This document shows, in pieces, positions 16,918 to 26,373 of a DNA stretch of 64,000 nucleotides. The position numbers and the translations under genes are program-made. Source of the stretch: Bacteroidales bacterium (GTDB taxonomy: Bacteria; Bacteroidota; Bacteroidia; Bacteroidales; UBA6680); NCBI GenBank assembly GCA_025210735.1, contig JAOARD010000020.1, forward strand, positions 1-64,000, read 5' to 3'. The notes under the pieces were generated by a model. That model was not told where the DNA came from and made no database searches. It saw only the letters and a list, made by a program, of their open reading frames with translations. How positions within the stretch are numbered: the first letter of the stretch is position 1; every line of letters begins with the position of its first letter.

Positions 16918-19023
16918 ATGACAAGAGTTTTATTTGCAACTATTTTAGTATTTGTAACATCAGTTATAAATGCACAGACTAAAGAGTTATTATGGCCTGT
17001 TAAAAATTCAAAGACAGGCCTTAATATACTATTCTCACCAAATACCTATATAGATAATGAGTTAAACTTCGATAACCTTTTTATTGGAGGTAAAGAGGGC
17101 GATACAGTTATAGCTCCGGCCGGTGGAAAAATTGTATCATATGGTTACTCATACCATACAAAACTTAATTACAGTTTTAGTTTTAGCACCCCTGTAGATA
17201 ACTTTACCAAAGACACAAAGGCTATTGCTGAAAGTAAAGATGGAGTTATTAAACAACAGTTTGTAAACGTTGCTTTAGGTATAAAAACAGATAATGGCAA
17301 TATATACATTAGCGGGCTTAAACCTCTGAATGTTCTAAAAACAGGACAGCAAATAAAAAAGGGCGATCCTATCGGAGTCATCGGACACTCGTACCATAAA
17401 ATACCTGAGCCATCAATATCTGTATCAATATCTAAAAAGCAGAAATCTGCAGATCCTATGACTCCATTTGGGCTTAAAACAACATTTATCCCGCCTAAAA
17501 AGAGTGTAAAGAAGAGCATATTATCATCAGAGGAGATGAATCAGGATCTGAATATATTAACCAACGCAATTAAAGAGGGTTTTCCGGGGCTGTACGATTA
17601 CATAACTCCAGAAGATTTCCAGAAACATACAGACCTGTTAAAAGAGCAGATAAGTAATCCTCTTAAACCTCATGTGTTTGAGAATCATTTAAAAAATCTG
17701 ATGCTAAATATCCACGATTTCCATCTTGGTATATTATCAGAACCATTAAAAAGAATGAAGATGCCGAGGTACCTGTCAGATATCAGATTCGGATGGCTTA
17801 ACGATACACTTATAGTAACAAACACTATTAAAGAGAGAGCAGATCTTATAGGAAAGCAGATAGTAAGTATTGATGGTATATCGGCTGACTCTCTTAAAAA
17901 GATAACCGGCAACTACATTCCACAACAATACGCCTCATCTGATGCTTTTGTTGAGGCATATAACAACTATGTTAACCTTGCAATATTCGACTGGGGTTAT
18001 TTCTATTACAACAAAATAGATAATGACAAATACAGTATGAACATCACATTTAAAGATGGCAGCTCTGAGAAGTTTTCAGGATACGGATTTAGCAGAAATA
18101 AAAAGATTAAGTTTGCAACCAGTTGGAAGAAATATCACCGTACAAACTGGTATAAAACCAGAAACTTTGATACAAAGATACTTTCTGATACAATTGGTTA
18201 TCTCGGACTAAACTCCTTTCAGCTAAACGATGTAGAGCTTGACAGTATAACATACTTTGTAAAAACTGTTTCTGACAAAGGTCTTAATAACCTGATTATT
18301 GATGTAAGAAATAACTTTGGTGGCGATACAAAAGTTATTGACCATATCTATAGCCTTATTGCCGATAAACCTTTCAGCCAGTACGATTACAGAATGGTAA
18401 ACAGACGTGGTAATTTTAAATTTATGGAATATTGCCTTAACTACACAAACGATTACGAAATATTCCCTGAGTTTGGAGAGTTAAAAGAGGATAACCACTA
18501 CTACGAGTACAATACCAACATAAATAAACCTGATAGTCTGGTAAATTTTAAAGGCAGAGTATATGTACTTACAAACGAGATATCATTCTCGGCAGCCACA
18601 GTATTCCCGGCTATGGTACATAAATACAGACGCGGACTTATAGTTGGCAGAGAGACCAGAGGAGCATATCATCAGCTAAAAGCAGAGAAATTTGCGCAGG
18701 TTAAACTACCAAACTCAGGTATAGTTGTTCGCATACCTCTTATTAAAATTGTGTTTGATAAAAACAACAATACCGATATACCTTTTGGCAGAGGAGTTAT
18801 GCCCGATTATCCGGTAAAATTCTCATTAAATGAGATGGCATATGTTGGAGGCGACTCAATATTAAACTACACCAGACATCTTATTGCAAAAGATATATAT
18901 CTGAAACCTCTTCCTGAAGAGAAAAAATCAGAGAACACGACAAAAAGATATATGATATTCGGCATTATTGGTATTGTGTTACTTACAATACTAGTTGCAA
19001 TTATCAGGAAACAGAAAAAATAG
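16918..19023 (+). CDS. M23-like/S41 peptidase fusion with C-terminal membrane anchor
   Basis: A 701-residue envelope protein with a signal peptide (to about residue 20). Residues 20-190 look like an M23/LytM-type beta-sheet domain (GDTVIAPAGGKIVSYG; GQQIKKGDPIGVIG), but the HxxxD and HxH zinc ligands are not visible, so it is probably a non-catalytic binding domain. Residues about 400-640 are an S41 peptidase core: IGYLGLNSFQ, LIIDVRNNFGGDT, then ISFSAAT with probable nucleophile S558. One membrane helix (MIFGIIGIVLLTILVAII) ends the protein, leaving a short basic tail. It likely cleaves envelope peptides or proteins. Last gene of the sigma operon. Confidence 0.8.
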   Translation: MTRVLFATILVFVTSVINAQTKELLWPVKNSKTGLNILFSPNTYIDNELNFDNLFIGGKEGDTVIAPAGGKIVSYGYSYHTKLNYSFSFSTPVDNFTKDTKAIAESKDGVIKQQFVNVALGIKTDNGNIYISGLKPLNVLKTGQQIKKGDPIGVIGHSYHKIPEPSISVSISKKQKSADPMTPFGLKTTFIPPKKSVKKSILSSEEMNQDLNILTNAIKEGFPGLYDYITPEDFQKHTDLLKEQISNPLKPHVFENHLKNLMLNIHDFHLGILSEPLKRMKMPRYLSDIRFGWLNDTLIVTNTIKERADLIGKQIVSIDGISADSLKKITGNYIPQQYASSDAFVEAYNNYVNLAIFDWGYFYYNKIDNDKYSMNITFKDGSSEKFSGYGFSRNKKIKFATSWKKYHRTNWYKTRNFDTKILSDTIGYLGLNSFQLNDVELDSITYFVKTVSDKGLNNLIIDVRNNFGGDTKVIDHIYSLIADKPFSQYDYRMVNRRGNFKFMEYCLNYTNDYEIFPEFGELKEDNHYYEYNTNINKPDSLVNFKGRVYVLTNEISFSAATVFPAMVHKYRRGLIVGRETRGAYHQLKAEKFAQVKLPNSGIVVRIPLIKIVFDKNNNTDIPFGRGVMPDYPVKFSLNEMAYVGGDSILNYTRHLIAKDIYLKPLPEEKKSENTTKRYMIFGIIGIVLLTILVAIIRKQKK

Positions 19024-19041
19024 TACCATATTCATATACAA

Positions 19042-19075
19042 CAGAGGGAAGTAACAACTATATTACCTCCCTCTG
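19042..19075. terminator. Intrinsic terminator between convergent genes
   Basis: CAGAGGGAAGTAA and TTACCTCCCTCTG form a 13-bp stem (one mismatch on plus, a G-U wobble on minus) with an 8-base loop, 18 bases after the peptidase stop and 20 before the end of the minus-strand gene. Confidence 0.7.
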
Positions 19076-19095
19076 ATGCTATATCTATATCCTGG

Positions 19096-19383
19096 TTACT
19101 TCAAAAATCTGGCTCTTCTGTATAAAGCCTCATCAAAAATATCCTCTAACTCCTTAGTCTCGTTTCTATTAATATTGGGTACTATCTTTATATCTGATTG
19201 CATCTCAACATTATCATCAGGTAAACACCCCGGTTTATCATCAACCCTATCACCTTCTTTAATAACCTTTTCGTCACAATCAATAAGTGCCGATTTAATA
19301 TCCTTATAGATATCTTCATCAACCAGAGCCGATTTTGCTCCGGTAAGATATTTTGAGCGTACCGATGTCAACTTTATACCCAT
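19096..19383 (-). CDS. Small acidic protein of unknown function
   Basis: A 95-residue cytoplasmic-looking protein with no signal or membrane segment. It is acidic in the middle (DEDIYKDIKSALIDCDEKVI) and basic at the C-terminus (ALYRRARFLK). No family recognised. It lies 66 bases after a small membrane-protein gene on the same strand and ends at a terminator shared with the S41 gene. The normal start context and absence of a better overlapping frame support it as real. Confidence 0.45.
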   Translation of the reverse strand: MGIKLTSVRSKYLTGAKSALVDEDIYKDIKSALIDCDEKVIKEGDRVDDKPGCLPDDNVEMQSDIKIVPNINRNETKELEDIFDEALYRRARFLK

Positions 19384-19449
19384 ACTGTTCCTTATAATTA
19401 CCGCTATAGTAATTTACAACAATATTTATATTAGAGTCAAGTGTATATG

Positions 19450-19641
19450 CTACTTTTTCTTAATCGACCTATAAAAATTATACCCCGAATAAACTACAAA
19501 TACTGCCCAGATAGCTCTGAACGTCCAGTTATCCATCTCCATAAATAGTATTCTGGCCTTCTCCGGATTATCAACAAAATTTATAACAATAACCATTATT
19601 CCAAGAACAACAACTATAAGTGATATAATACTCCTCTTCAT
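19450..19641 (-). CDS. Small two-helix membrane protein
   Basis: A 63-residue protein with two membrane helices (about 5-24 and 41-57) and a basic end (SIKKK). Unknown function. It lies 39 bases downstream of the DUF6090-like gene on the same strand and is probably co-transcribed with it. Confidence 0.55.
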   Translation of the reverse strand: MKRSIISLIVVVLGIMVIVINFVDNPEKARILFMEMDNWTFRAIWAVFVVYSGYNFYRSIKKK

Positions 19642-19680
19642 CTCTTTATGTTATATTCAATTATAAAATATCGTCTAAAT

Positions 19681-20376
19681 CTAATTATTATTCACTGTAA
19701 TACCATACTTCTCTAATCTATCTTTTAACACCCTACTCTTTTCAAGCAGATTTTCATACGATGAAAACGATGTTTTAAAGGATAAATAATACAGCGCTGC
19801 AATATTCTCAAACTCTACTGAATTTAAAACCTTTTGCTCATCAATTAACTTACCTTGTATAATCGAAGACTCTTTAAGAATGTATGGTAAAATAATAGTT
19901 TTGTATCTGTCAAACCCAACCTTATCGGTAAATGAAACCTCATTAATAGCATCGTTATACTCAACAATATTCTTCTTAAGATCAGGATCACTAATTATAT
20001 TAAAACTTCCGCTCTTAAGCATAGCATCAAATGTACCCTGATCAAAATCATGAGTTTTTGATCCTGTCAGAATATGGAATACCACCTTCAAAGAATCAAT
20101 ACTTTTACCCCCTTCGTACATATAATTTATATTCCCTTTAAGTCTTTTCAGAGTAACACTATCAGTTGCTATTATATGCTCCAATGTCTTAATATTATCC
20201 TCTACATTCATTAAAAGATTCTCAAGATAGAGGTTAGCAATCTTCTCCTCTTTTGCATCCTGCCCCCAGTTATTAAGCACAAAACCAGATGTAACACCCA
20301 GGAATACAACAATAAGTTCTAATGTAAGTTTTTTCCAATTCTTCGGAATCAATCTGCTGATCTTCTTATCGGCCAT
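19681..20376 (-). CDS. DUF6090-like membrane-anchored protein
   Basis: A 231-residue protein with one N-terminal membrane helix (about 17-36; KLTLELIVVFLGVTSGFVLN) followed by NNWGQDAKEE, the pattern that opens DUF6090 proteins, common in Bacteroidota. The remaining 190 residues are helical and probably periplasmic, with DFDQGTFDAMLKSGSFNIIS in the middle. No activity is known. It starts 2 bases after the macrodomain gene ends, so the two are probably one transcript, though a functional link is not established. Confidence 0.75.
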   Translation of the reverse strand: MADKKISRLIPKNWKKLTLELIVVFLGVTSGFVLNNWGQDAKEEKIANLYLENLLMNVEDNIKTLEHIIATDSVTLKRLKGNINYMYEGGKSIDSLKVVFHILTGSKTHDFDQGTFDAMLKSGSFNIISDPDLKKNIVEYNDAINEVSFTDKVGFDRYKTIILPYILKESSIIQGKLIDEQKVLNSVEFENIAALYYLSFKTSFSSYENLLEKSRVLKDRLEKYGITVNNN

Positions 20377-20378
20377 AA

Positions 20379-20882
20379 TTATATAATATCTTTGTAAAGT
20401 TTATAATTTTCATCGTCAAAGCAGACAAATATAACCTTTTCAACTACATCTGATACAATATTCTTTACCGCAGATACAGCAATTTCAGCAGCTTTAGCCT
20501 TAGGAAATCTGTATACACCTGTACCTATATTCGGAAAAGCAATACTCTTAACACCATTCTGCTCAGCTAGTTTTACAGAGTTCAAATAACAGCTCTTCAG
20601 TAATTCTGCTTCACCTTTACCACCACCGGTCCAAACCGGTCCAACTGTATGAATAACATATTTTGCAGGCATATTTCCGGCAGTAGTAATAACAGCTTCT
20701 CCTGTTTTGCACCCGCCCTGCCTGTTACGTATCTCTATACACTCATCAAGAATAACCTTACCCCCTGCTCTGTGAATTGCACCATCAACACCGCCGCCGC
20801 CAAGCAACGAACTATTTGCTGCATTCACAATCGCATCAACATTAAATGTTGTTATATCACCTTTTACAAGCTCAATATTCAT
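20379..20882 (-). CDS. ymdB: Macrodomain O-acetyl-ADP-ribose deacetylase
   Basis: A 167-residue single macrodomain of the MacroD/YmdB type. It shows [20 protein letters not shown] at the N-terminus, the [14 protein letters not shown] loop (28-41) that contacts the distal ribose, IHTVGPVW, and the IGTGVYRFP phosphate loop. Members hydrolyse O-acetyl-ADP-ribose and can remove ADP-ribose from glutamate/aspartate or RNA 5' ends. Cytoplasmic. All ligand loops are intact, so activity is likely. A KptA RNA phosphotransferase, whose reaction makes ADP-ribose 1'',2''-cyclic phosphate, is encoded about 5.5 kb away, not in the same operon. Confidence 0.92.
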   Translation of the reverse strand: MNIELVKGDITTFNVDAIVNAANSSLLGGGGVDGAIHRAGGKVILDECIEIRNRQGGCKTGEAVITTAGNMPAKYVIHTVGPVWTGGGKGEAELLKSCYLNSVKLAEQNGVKSIAFPNIGTGVYRFPKAKAAEIAVSAVKNIVSDVVEKVIFVCFDDENYKLYKDII

Positions 20883-21342
20883 AATAATATATTTTTAACT
20901 TTTCAGAACTCACATGTTTAGTTATCTGTTAGCACCTGCAACCATTACACTGTACTTTTTACAGATTAAATTTTCACGTTAAATTAATATTTGCAACCAT
21001 TAAATTCAAATATTTTCACAGGCTTCATCTAATTAAAACTCTGCTATACAGATGTTCTTATTTTGGTAACAAACACACCAATAAACCTGAATACTCTTAA
21101 CATTTATGCAAAAATGTTAAACATTTATACCAATAAAATTGTCTTTTTATTTTGTTATTCTGCTTATAAAGAGGTAAATTTAAAATAACATAAACCACAA
21201 ATTATAGTTAGAGTTCTTTGAAAAGATTTAATTAAAACACCATACAGAAAAAAATACCACTGTATTTAATCTGAAATGGGTTAAAACCAAACCACATAAA
21301 AAGACTTTATAAAGATCTCTAATTACCTTAAAACAATTAATT
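20883..21342. other. 460-base intergenic region between divergent genes
   Basis: No gene seen. It must hold the promoters of the macrodomain gene (minus) and the HTH gene (plus). A weak AACATTT/AAAATGTT inverted repeat lies near 21100-21120. The long A-rich leader before 21343 suggests an extended 5' untranslated region. Confidence 0.4.
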
Positions 21343-21714
21343 ATGAACGAAACAGAAAACGATCTACTCAGATCTGTAAACTACAGAATCAAGAAAGAGA
21401 TGCGAAAACAGAAGGTGATACCTACTGAATTTGCCAGAAGAATTGGGGTTTCTGTATCAAGCATCACACGAATGTTATCAGTTGATACATGCAGTGTAAG
21501 CAGACTACAGGAGTACTCAGAAGCGTTGAACCATAATTTTTTTACTGAACTTGCCGACGAACTCAACATTAACTATCCGGAGTCGGATAAAGTATCGCAA
21601 CTGAAAGCTGAAATAAAAAAACTTAAGAACATCATCAGAGATAAAGATGGAGAGATAAAAACTCTTCGGTCTACAATAACACTTATCTCCGGTAATAATA
21701 CAACAGATAAATAA
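21343..21714 (+). CDS. Small HTH protein with C-terminal coiled coil
   Basis: A 123-residue protein. Residues 9-75 contain a Cro/XRE-like helix-turn-helix (KVIPTEFARRIGVSVSSITR, then SRLQEYSEALNHNFFTELAD). Residues 80-115 are a heptad-rich coiled coil (VSQLKAEIKKLKNIIRDKDG), probably for dimerisation. Proteins of this plan are common in Bacteroidota with unknown targets. It is monocistronic with a strong terminator after it and has a 460-base region before it, which fits an autonomous regulator. Confidence 0.75.
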   Translation: MNETENDLLRSVNYRIKKEMRKQKVIPTEFARRIGVSVSSITRMLSVDTCSVSRLQEYSEALNHNFFTELADELNINYPESDKVSQLKAEIKKLKNIIRDKDGEIKTLRSTITLISGNNTTDK

Positions 21715-21724
21715 TCAGGAAATA

Positions 21725-21764
21725 AACACCCTGTTTTTAACAAATAGTATAAAAACAGGGTGTT
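21725..21764 (+). terminator. Intrinsic terminator after the HTH gene
   Basis: AACACCCTGTTTTT pairs with AAAAACAGGGTGTT around a 12-base loop, eleven bases after the stop. Confidence 0.85.
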
Positions 21765-21872
21765 CTTGTTATGTTAAACAACTCACCTAATCAGAACACA
21801 ATAAAATCCAAAAGCTTATAGTCTGCAAACTGATATTTAAATTGTAAAAGCAACGTACAATTTACCGTTTTC

Positions 21873-21904
21873 TTGCCAAGACTATTTAAATATTTCTATA
21901 TTTG
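21873..21904 (+). promoter_or_regulatory. Candidate promoter of the M3 peptidase gene
   Basis: TTG (21873-21875) and TATATTTG (21897-21904), separated by 21 bases, resemble the Bacteroidota -33/-7 elements although the spacer is one or two bases long. It would leave a leader of about 130 bases before the ATG at 22042. The rest of 21765-22041 holds no gene. Confidence 0.4.
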
Positions 21905-22041
21905 ACAATACATAACTATAAACTATTTTAAATAACTGACGTCATAGAACCAGATTACATAAAAATCAGATCTGTTTTAGTGACAATATATACAAAAGGT
22001 GAATAATTTTTTACTTTATCATATAATTAAAAATCGTAATA

Positions 22042-24165
22042 ATGAGAAAGACAACAATTCTTCTTATTGGTGCGGCTGCAATGCTTATGACAGCTTGTAA
22101 CTGCGACAAAAAGAACTCTGCCAGCTCGGATAATCCGTTCTTTACAGAGTACACTACTCCACATCAGGTGCCTCCGTTTGATAAAATTCAGGATGCACAC
22201 TACATGCCTGCTTTTGTTGAAGGTATGAAACAACACAAGGCTGAGATTGATGCTATTATTGCAAACACAGAAGAGCCTACTTTTGAGAACACAATCCTGC
22301 CATACGATAAGGCTGGTAAGCTTTACGGAAAAGTTGCTACAGTGTTCTACTCTCTTAAATCAGCAAACACAAATCCTGTTATCGACTCATTAGCACAGGT
22401 ATTATCACCAATGATGAGTAAGCACAGTAGTGATATCTCTCTTAACGAGGATCTTTTTAAGAAGATTAAAACTGTATACGAGAAGCGTAACGACTCAAAT
22501 CTTGACGATCAGCAAATTCGTGTAGTTGAGAAGTATTATCAGGACTTTGTACGTAGTGGTGCAAACCTTTCTCCTGAGGATAAAGAGAAGATGAGAGCTA
22601 TCAAAAAAGAGATGTCACTTATCTCTCTTACATTAGGTCAGAACCTGCTTAAAGAGACTAACAACTTTAAAATGGTTATCGACAACAAAGATGATCTTGT
22701 TGGACTTCCTGAGGCTGTAATTAATACTGCTGCTGAGGCTGCAAAAGAGAACGATTTGGAAGGTAAGTGGTTATTCACTACTCAGAAGCCAAGCATGCTT
22801 CCTTTCCTAACTTACTCACCAAAAAGAGAGCTAAGAGAGAAGCTTTATCGCGGATACTTTATGCGTGGTAACAACAACAACGATAACGACAATAAAGAGC
22901 TGTTTGACAAACTTGTAAACCTACGTGTACGTCAGGCAAAACTTATGGGATACAACAACTTTGCTGAGTATGTAATTGAGAAGAACATGGCAAAGACTCC
23001 TGAAACTGTAATGGATTTCCTTAACAAACTTTGGGAGCCTGCAATTAAGATGGCTGCTAACGAGGTTAAGGATATGCAGGCAATTGTTGATGCTGAAGGT
23101 GGTAAATTTAAGATTGAGTCTTGGGACTGGTGGTACTATGCTGAGAAAGTTAAGAAGGCAAAATACAACCTTGAGGAGAGCGAGATTCAGCCATACTTTG
23201 TACTTGACAACGTACGTGATGGTATGTTCCATGTAGCTACAAAACTTTACGGTATTACATTCAACAAGCGTACAGATCTTCCTGTATACCACTCAGAGGT
23301 TGAAACTTGGGAAGTTAAAGAGGCTGACGGAACTCACCTTGGTATAGTATACTTTGACTGGCATCCACGTTCTACAAAAAGAGGTGGTGCATGGTGCGGA
23401 GGATTCCGTGAGTCAGGTTGGGAAAACGGTAAAAAAGTTGACCCTGTTGTATCAATTGTATGTAACTTTACTAAGCCAAGCGGCGACATACCTGCACTAT
23501 TAACCTGGGATGAGGTAACAACAATGTTCCATGAGTTTGGTCACGGTCTGCACGGACTATTTACAACAGGTAAATATTCACGTACTGCTGGTAGCGTACC
23601 AAGAGACTATGTTGAGCTTCCATCACAAATTATGGAGAACTTTGCTGCAGAGCCAGAGGTTCTTAAAGTATATGCTAAGCACTACAAAACTGGTGAGGTA
23701 ATTCCTGACGAGCTTATTGCTAAGATGCAGAAAGCTGGTACATTCAACCAGGGATTTGCTACTTCTGAGTACCTTGCTGCATCTATTCTAGATATGTCAT
23801 GGGAAACTCTTACAGAAGAGGGTAAGCACGATGTTATTGCTTTTGAGAAAGCTGCAATGGATAAGATTGGTCTTATTAATGAGATCTGGCCACGTTACAG
23901 AACTACATATTTTAACCACATATTCAGCAATGGTTATGCTGCTGGTTATTATGTATACATCTGGGCTGCTGTACTTGATGCAGATGCATTTAACGCATTC
24001 AAAGAGTCTGGCGATATCTACAACCAGGAGCTTGCTGCTAAGTTCCGTAAGCACTGTTTAAGTGAGTGTGGTAACGACGAAGGTATGGTTCAGTACAAGA
24101 AGTTTAGAGGTCAGGAGCCTGAGATTACTCCTCTATTAGAGAGGAGAGGTCTTCTTTCAAAATAA
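22042..24165 (+). CDS. dcp: M3-family peptidyl-dipeptidase lipoprotein
   Basis: A 707-residue zinc metallopeptidase of the M3 family, Dcp type, which removes dipeptides from the C-termini of peptides. The signal peptide ends in a lipobox (MLMTAC, cysteine 19), so it is a lipoprotein facing the periplasm. HEFGH lies at 497-501 in TMFHEFGHGLHGLF, and the third zinc ligand is expected in the following PSQIMENF segment. Length agrees with the family. Arginine is often CGT and codon choice is more biased than in the neighbours, which suggests high expression. Monocistronic, with a strong terminator. Confidence 0.93.
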   Translation: MRKTTILLIGAAAMLMTACNCDKKNSASSDNPFFTEYTTPHQVPPFDKIQDAHYMPAFVEGMKQHKAEIDAIIANTEEPTFENTILPYDKAGKLYGKVATVFYSLKSANTNPVIDSLAQVLSPMMSKHSSDISLNEDLFKKIKTVYEKRNDSNLDDQQIRVVEKYYQDFVRSGANLSPEDKEKMRAIKKEMSLISLTLGQNLLKETNNFKMVIDNKDDLVGLPEAVINTAAEAAKENDLEGKWLFTTQKPSMLPFLTYSPKRELREKLYRGYFMRGNNNNDNDNKELFDKLVNLRVRQAKLMGYNNFAEYVIEKNMAKTPETVMDFLNKLWEPAIKMAANEVKDMQAIVDAEGGKFKIESWDWWYYAEKVKKAKYNLEESEIQPYFVLDNVRDGMFHVATKLYGITFNKRTDLPVYHSEVETWEVKEADGTHLGIVYFDWHPRSTKRGGAWCGGFRESGWENGKKVDPVVSIVCNFTKPSGDIPALLTWDEVTTMFHEFGHGLHGLFTTGKYSRTAGSVPRDYVELPSQIMENFAAEPEVLKVYAKHYKTGEVIPDELIAKMQKAGTFNQGFATSEYLAASILDMSWETLTEEGKHDVIAFEKAAMDKIGLINEIWPRYRTTYFNHIFSNGYAAGYYVYIWAAVLDADAFNAFKESGDIYNQELAAKFRKHCLSECGNDEGMVQYKKFRGQEPEITPLLERRGLLSK

Positions 24166-24188
24166 GAACTCACAATAAATAATATACT

Positions 24189-24217
24189 AAAGGCTGATCA
24201 GAAATGATCGGCCTTTT
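24189..24217 (+). terminator. Intrinsic terminator of dcp
   Basis: AAAGGCTGATCA and TGATCGGCCTTT form a stem closed by a GAAA tetraloop and followed by a T tract. Confidence 0.9.
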
Positions 24218-24224
24218 TTATTAC

Positions 24225-25526
24225 TCACAAAACATCAAGGTATATATTATTCTTAACCTTATAAACAAGACCTGTTACAGGCAATCTGAAAACTGTAAAC
24301 ATCTCCGATGCTGTATTAGAACAACCATTACCATCAGTAACCTCAACCTGAATATTATAATTCTCCTGAATAGATGTTGGATTTCCCTCTGAAGTAACAT
24401 TATAATTTTGCACATTGGTTGCACTACCCGAATTTGATACATTTATTGGTGAAGTTATACTACCATGCGGGCCACCGAGCTCTGTCCATTCATAATCGTA
24501 ATTTGCTGGGCCACTAACCACTGTTGCTGTTAACTGAAATGTTACACCACCCGAATCGTAACACAAACTCATATTGTCCGTAATAAGTGTTACTTCAGGC
24601 TTTGCCTCTACTGTAATGGTTATCTGATAAACCGGACTTACAATATTAAGATCAACATCCTTTACTGTTAAAGAGGCGTCATATACACCTGCCGATGCTG
24701 ATACAGGAACCGATACAGTAATTGATCCTGCCACAAGCGTAGCCTCAACAACATCAACAAACCCCTCTCCCTCTGCTGCAGGTTCAAAATCAATATCATA
24801 CTCATCCGGGTCTCCTGCAGTAGCGGAGTACGGAAACTGTGCTGTTGTTATACCCGAACACAAATCAACATTGGTTGCTGTAAGAGTTATTGTAACAGTT
24901 GGTCCATCGGTACATGGAGGCGATCCGCAATTAAGCGCAGGTGGTACAGTTCCGTTACCTGTTATATATGCATCAATGGTATTACCACTGTTATCAGATG
25001 TAATTGTACCTTTATTATCAATATCATCAGCAGCAGTAATAGTACTCATATTCAACATATTTATTGTTGAGTTTGGCTTTATTACAACACCATCACCAGT
25101 ACTGGTAAACGAACCTCCATCAAGTGTTGTTACACCTGTTCCTTTAACCTCCAGTTTACCCTCAGATGTAATATTTCCTGTTATAAGAAGTGTTCCGTTA
25201 TTTATTATACTACCATTAATATTTAAAATATCGGCATTAATAGTAAGCGATGCTCCTGCTTTAATTTCAATATTTCCGGTAACAAGATTTATATTAGCAT
25301 TAATTGTAAGATCACCAGTTCCTTTTACCTCAATATTTCCACTAACTGTACCTACCGGAACCGACAGAATACCACAGTCGTTATGCACCAATATACCATC
25401 CTCTGCATTTGTATCAACAACACCAGATACACAGTCGTCAACATCGGTCTGCGCAAAACCAACACTGTATGACAAAATACAAATAGTAATTAGCAGTATA
25501 TATTGTATAGTAAAATTTCTACCCAT
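24225..25526 (-). CDS. Secreted surface protein with strand-repeat and Ig-like domains
   Basis: A 433-residue exported protein with a signal peptide (to about SVGFAQ). Residues about 50-190 are short strand repeats (GNIEVKGTGDLTINANIN; GNIEIKAGASLTINADIL) like a beta-helix or adhesin stalk. Residues about 210-410 are two Ig/PKD-like domains (VTITLTATNVDLCSGITTAQ; PEVTLITDNMSLCYDSGGVT), each with a conserved cysteine. It ends shortly after the last domain (FTVFRLPVTG), as some Bacteroidota surface proteins do, without a recognisable T9SS sorting domain. Role unknown; adhesion or envelope decoration is inferred. Confidence 0.7.
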   Translation of the reverse strand: MGRNFTIQYILLITICILSYSVGFAQTDVDDCVSGVVDTNAEDGILVHNDCGILSVPVGTVSGNIEVKGTGDLTINANINLVTGNIEIKAGASLTINADILNINGSIINNGTLLITGNITSEGKLEVKGTGVTTLDGGSFTSTGDGVVIKPNSTINMLNMSTITAADDIDNKGTITSDNSGNTIDAYITGNGTVPPALNCGSPPCTDGPTVTITLTATNVDLCSGITTAQFPYSATAGDPDEYDIDFEPAAEGEGFVDVVEATLVAGSITVSVPVSASAGVYDASLTVKDVDLNIVSPVYQITITVEAKPEVTLITDNMSLCYDSGGVTFQLTATVVSGPANYDYEWTELGGPHGSITSPINVSNSGSATNVQNYNVTSEGNPTSIQENYNIQVEVTDGNGCSNTASEMFTVFRLPVTGLVYKVKNNIYLDVL

Positions 25527-26040
25527 CTCATAACAACTAGCACTTCTTTTATACGAGGCAAAACTAACTATGTTCCATTTTTTACATAATTATTTTTAAC
25601 CATTATAAACAACATATAATTCTATGTTCCCCAGATATAAACAACTATACAAAAAACAAGGCAATTCAGCATACATTCAGTATACACAATGTTAACACAA
25701 CACACATACTCTTTTGATGACTACAAGAACAGACAGATAAGCACTATTTATATCAGTGCAACGCATTACAAAACAATTTATTGTTCAGCTTTTATAACAA
25801 TAAAACATAAATAGTAGCAACAATATATATCTGCTACAAGTGTAATAAATCGGTACATAATGTATATATTTGTATATATATATTATTTGCAAATGAGAGG
25901 TTATTAAGGTTATCTCTCAACCTTATAATAAAATTAAGAACTAAACTAAATGAGCCCCGGTTATGTGAGTACTTAGGCACAAGACAAAATCATATCTGTT
26001 GAGCTCAGCTATATAATAAAAAGACAACTAATTTAAACAT
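25527..26040. other. 514-base intergenic region between divergent genes
   Basis: No gene seen. It contains a TATATTTG (25865-25872) that could be a -7 element, though no well-placed TTG precedes it, and a short AAGGTT/AACCTT stem near 25907-25926. It probably carries promoters for the surface protein (minus) and the membrane-protein/KptA genes (plus). Confidence 0.4.
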
Positions 26041-26358
26041 ATGGAAAACATATTAATAGCAATAGCTATAGGTACAGCTGCCGGATTAATTGATATAACC
26101 CCAATGATAATCCGTAGACTGAACAGACGCGATATACTTTCGGCATTTATACACTACTTTGCATTAGGATTAATTATACCATTTGTAAACTGGGATATAG
26201 CTCCATGGATAAAAGGAGTAATAATATCGGTACTTACAGCAATACCGGTAATGATAATGGTATACCCCAAAGATAAAAAAGCTATAATACCAATAGCAAC
26301 ATTTGCACCAATACTTGGTGCTGGTATTGGTATTGCCGGATGGTACTTTATAGGTTAA
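26041..26358 (+). CDS. Small polytopic membrane protein
   Basis: A 105-residue protein with three or four membrane helices (about 4-20, 35-52, 58-74, 80-103), glycine-rich near the end (FAPILGAGIGIAGWYF). No family named with confidence. It lies 15 bases upstream of kptA and is probably co-transcribed with it. Confidence 0.6.
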   Translation: MENILIAIAIGTAAGLIDITPMIIRRLNRRDILSAFIHYFALGLIIPFVNWDIAPWIKGVIISVLTAIPVMIMVYPKDKKAIIPIATFAPILGAGIGIAGWYFIG

Positions 26359-26373
26359 AACAGTTATAACATT

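Noticed and set aside
24225-24330. LPVTG sequence in the surface protein, resembling a sortase signal
   Set aside because: There is no membrane helix and positive tail after it, and the phylum does not use Gram-positive-type sortase anchoring; it is probably chance within the last Ig-like strand.
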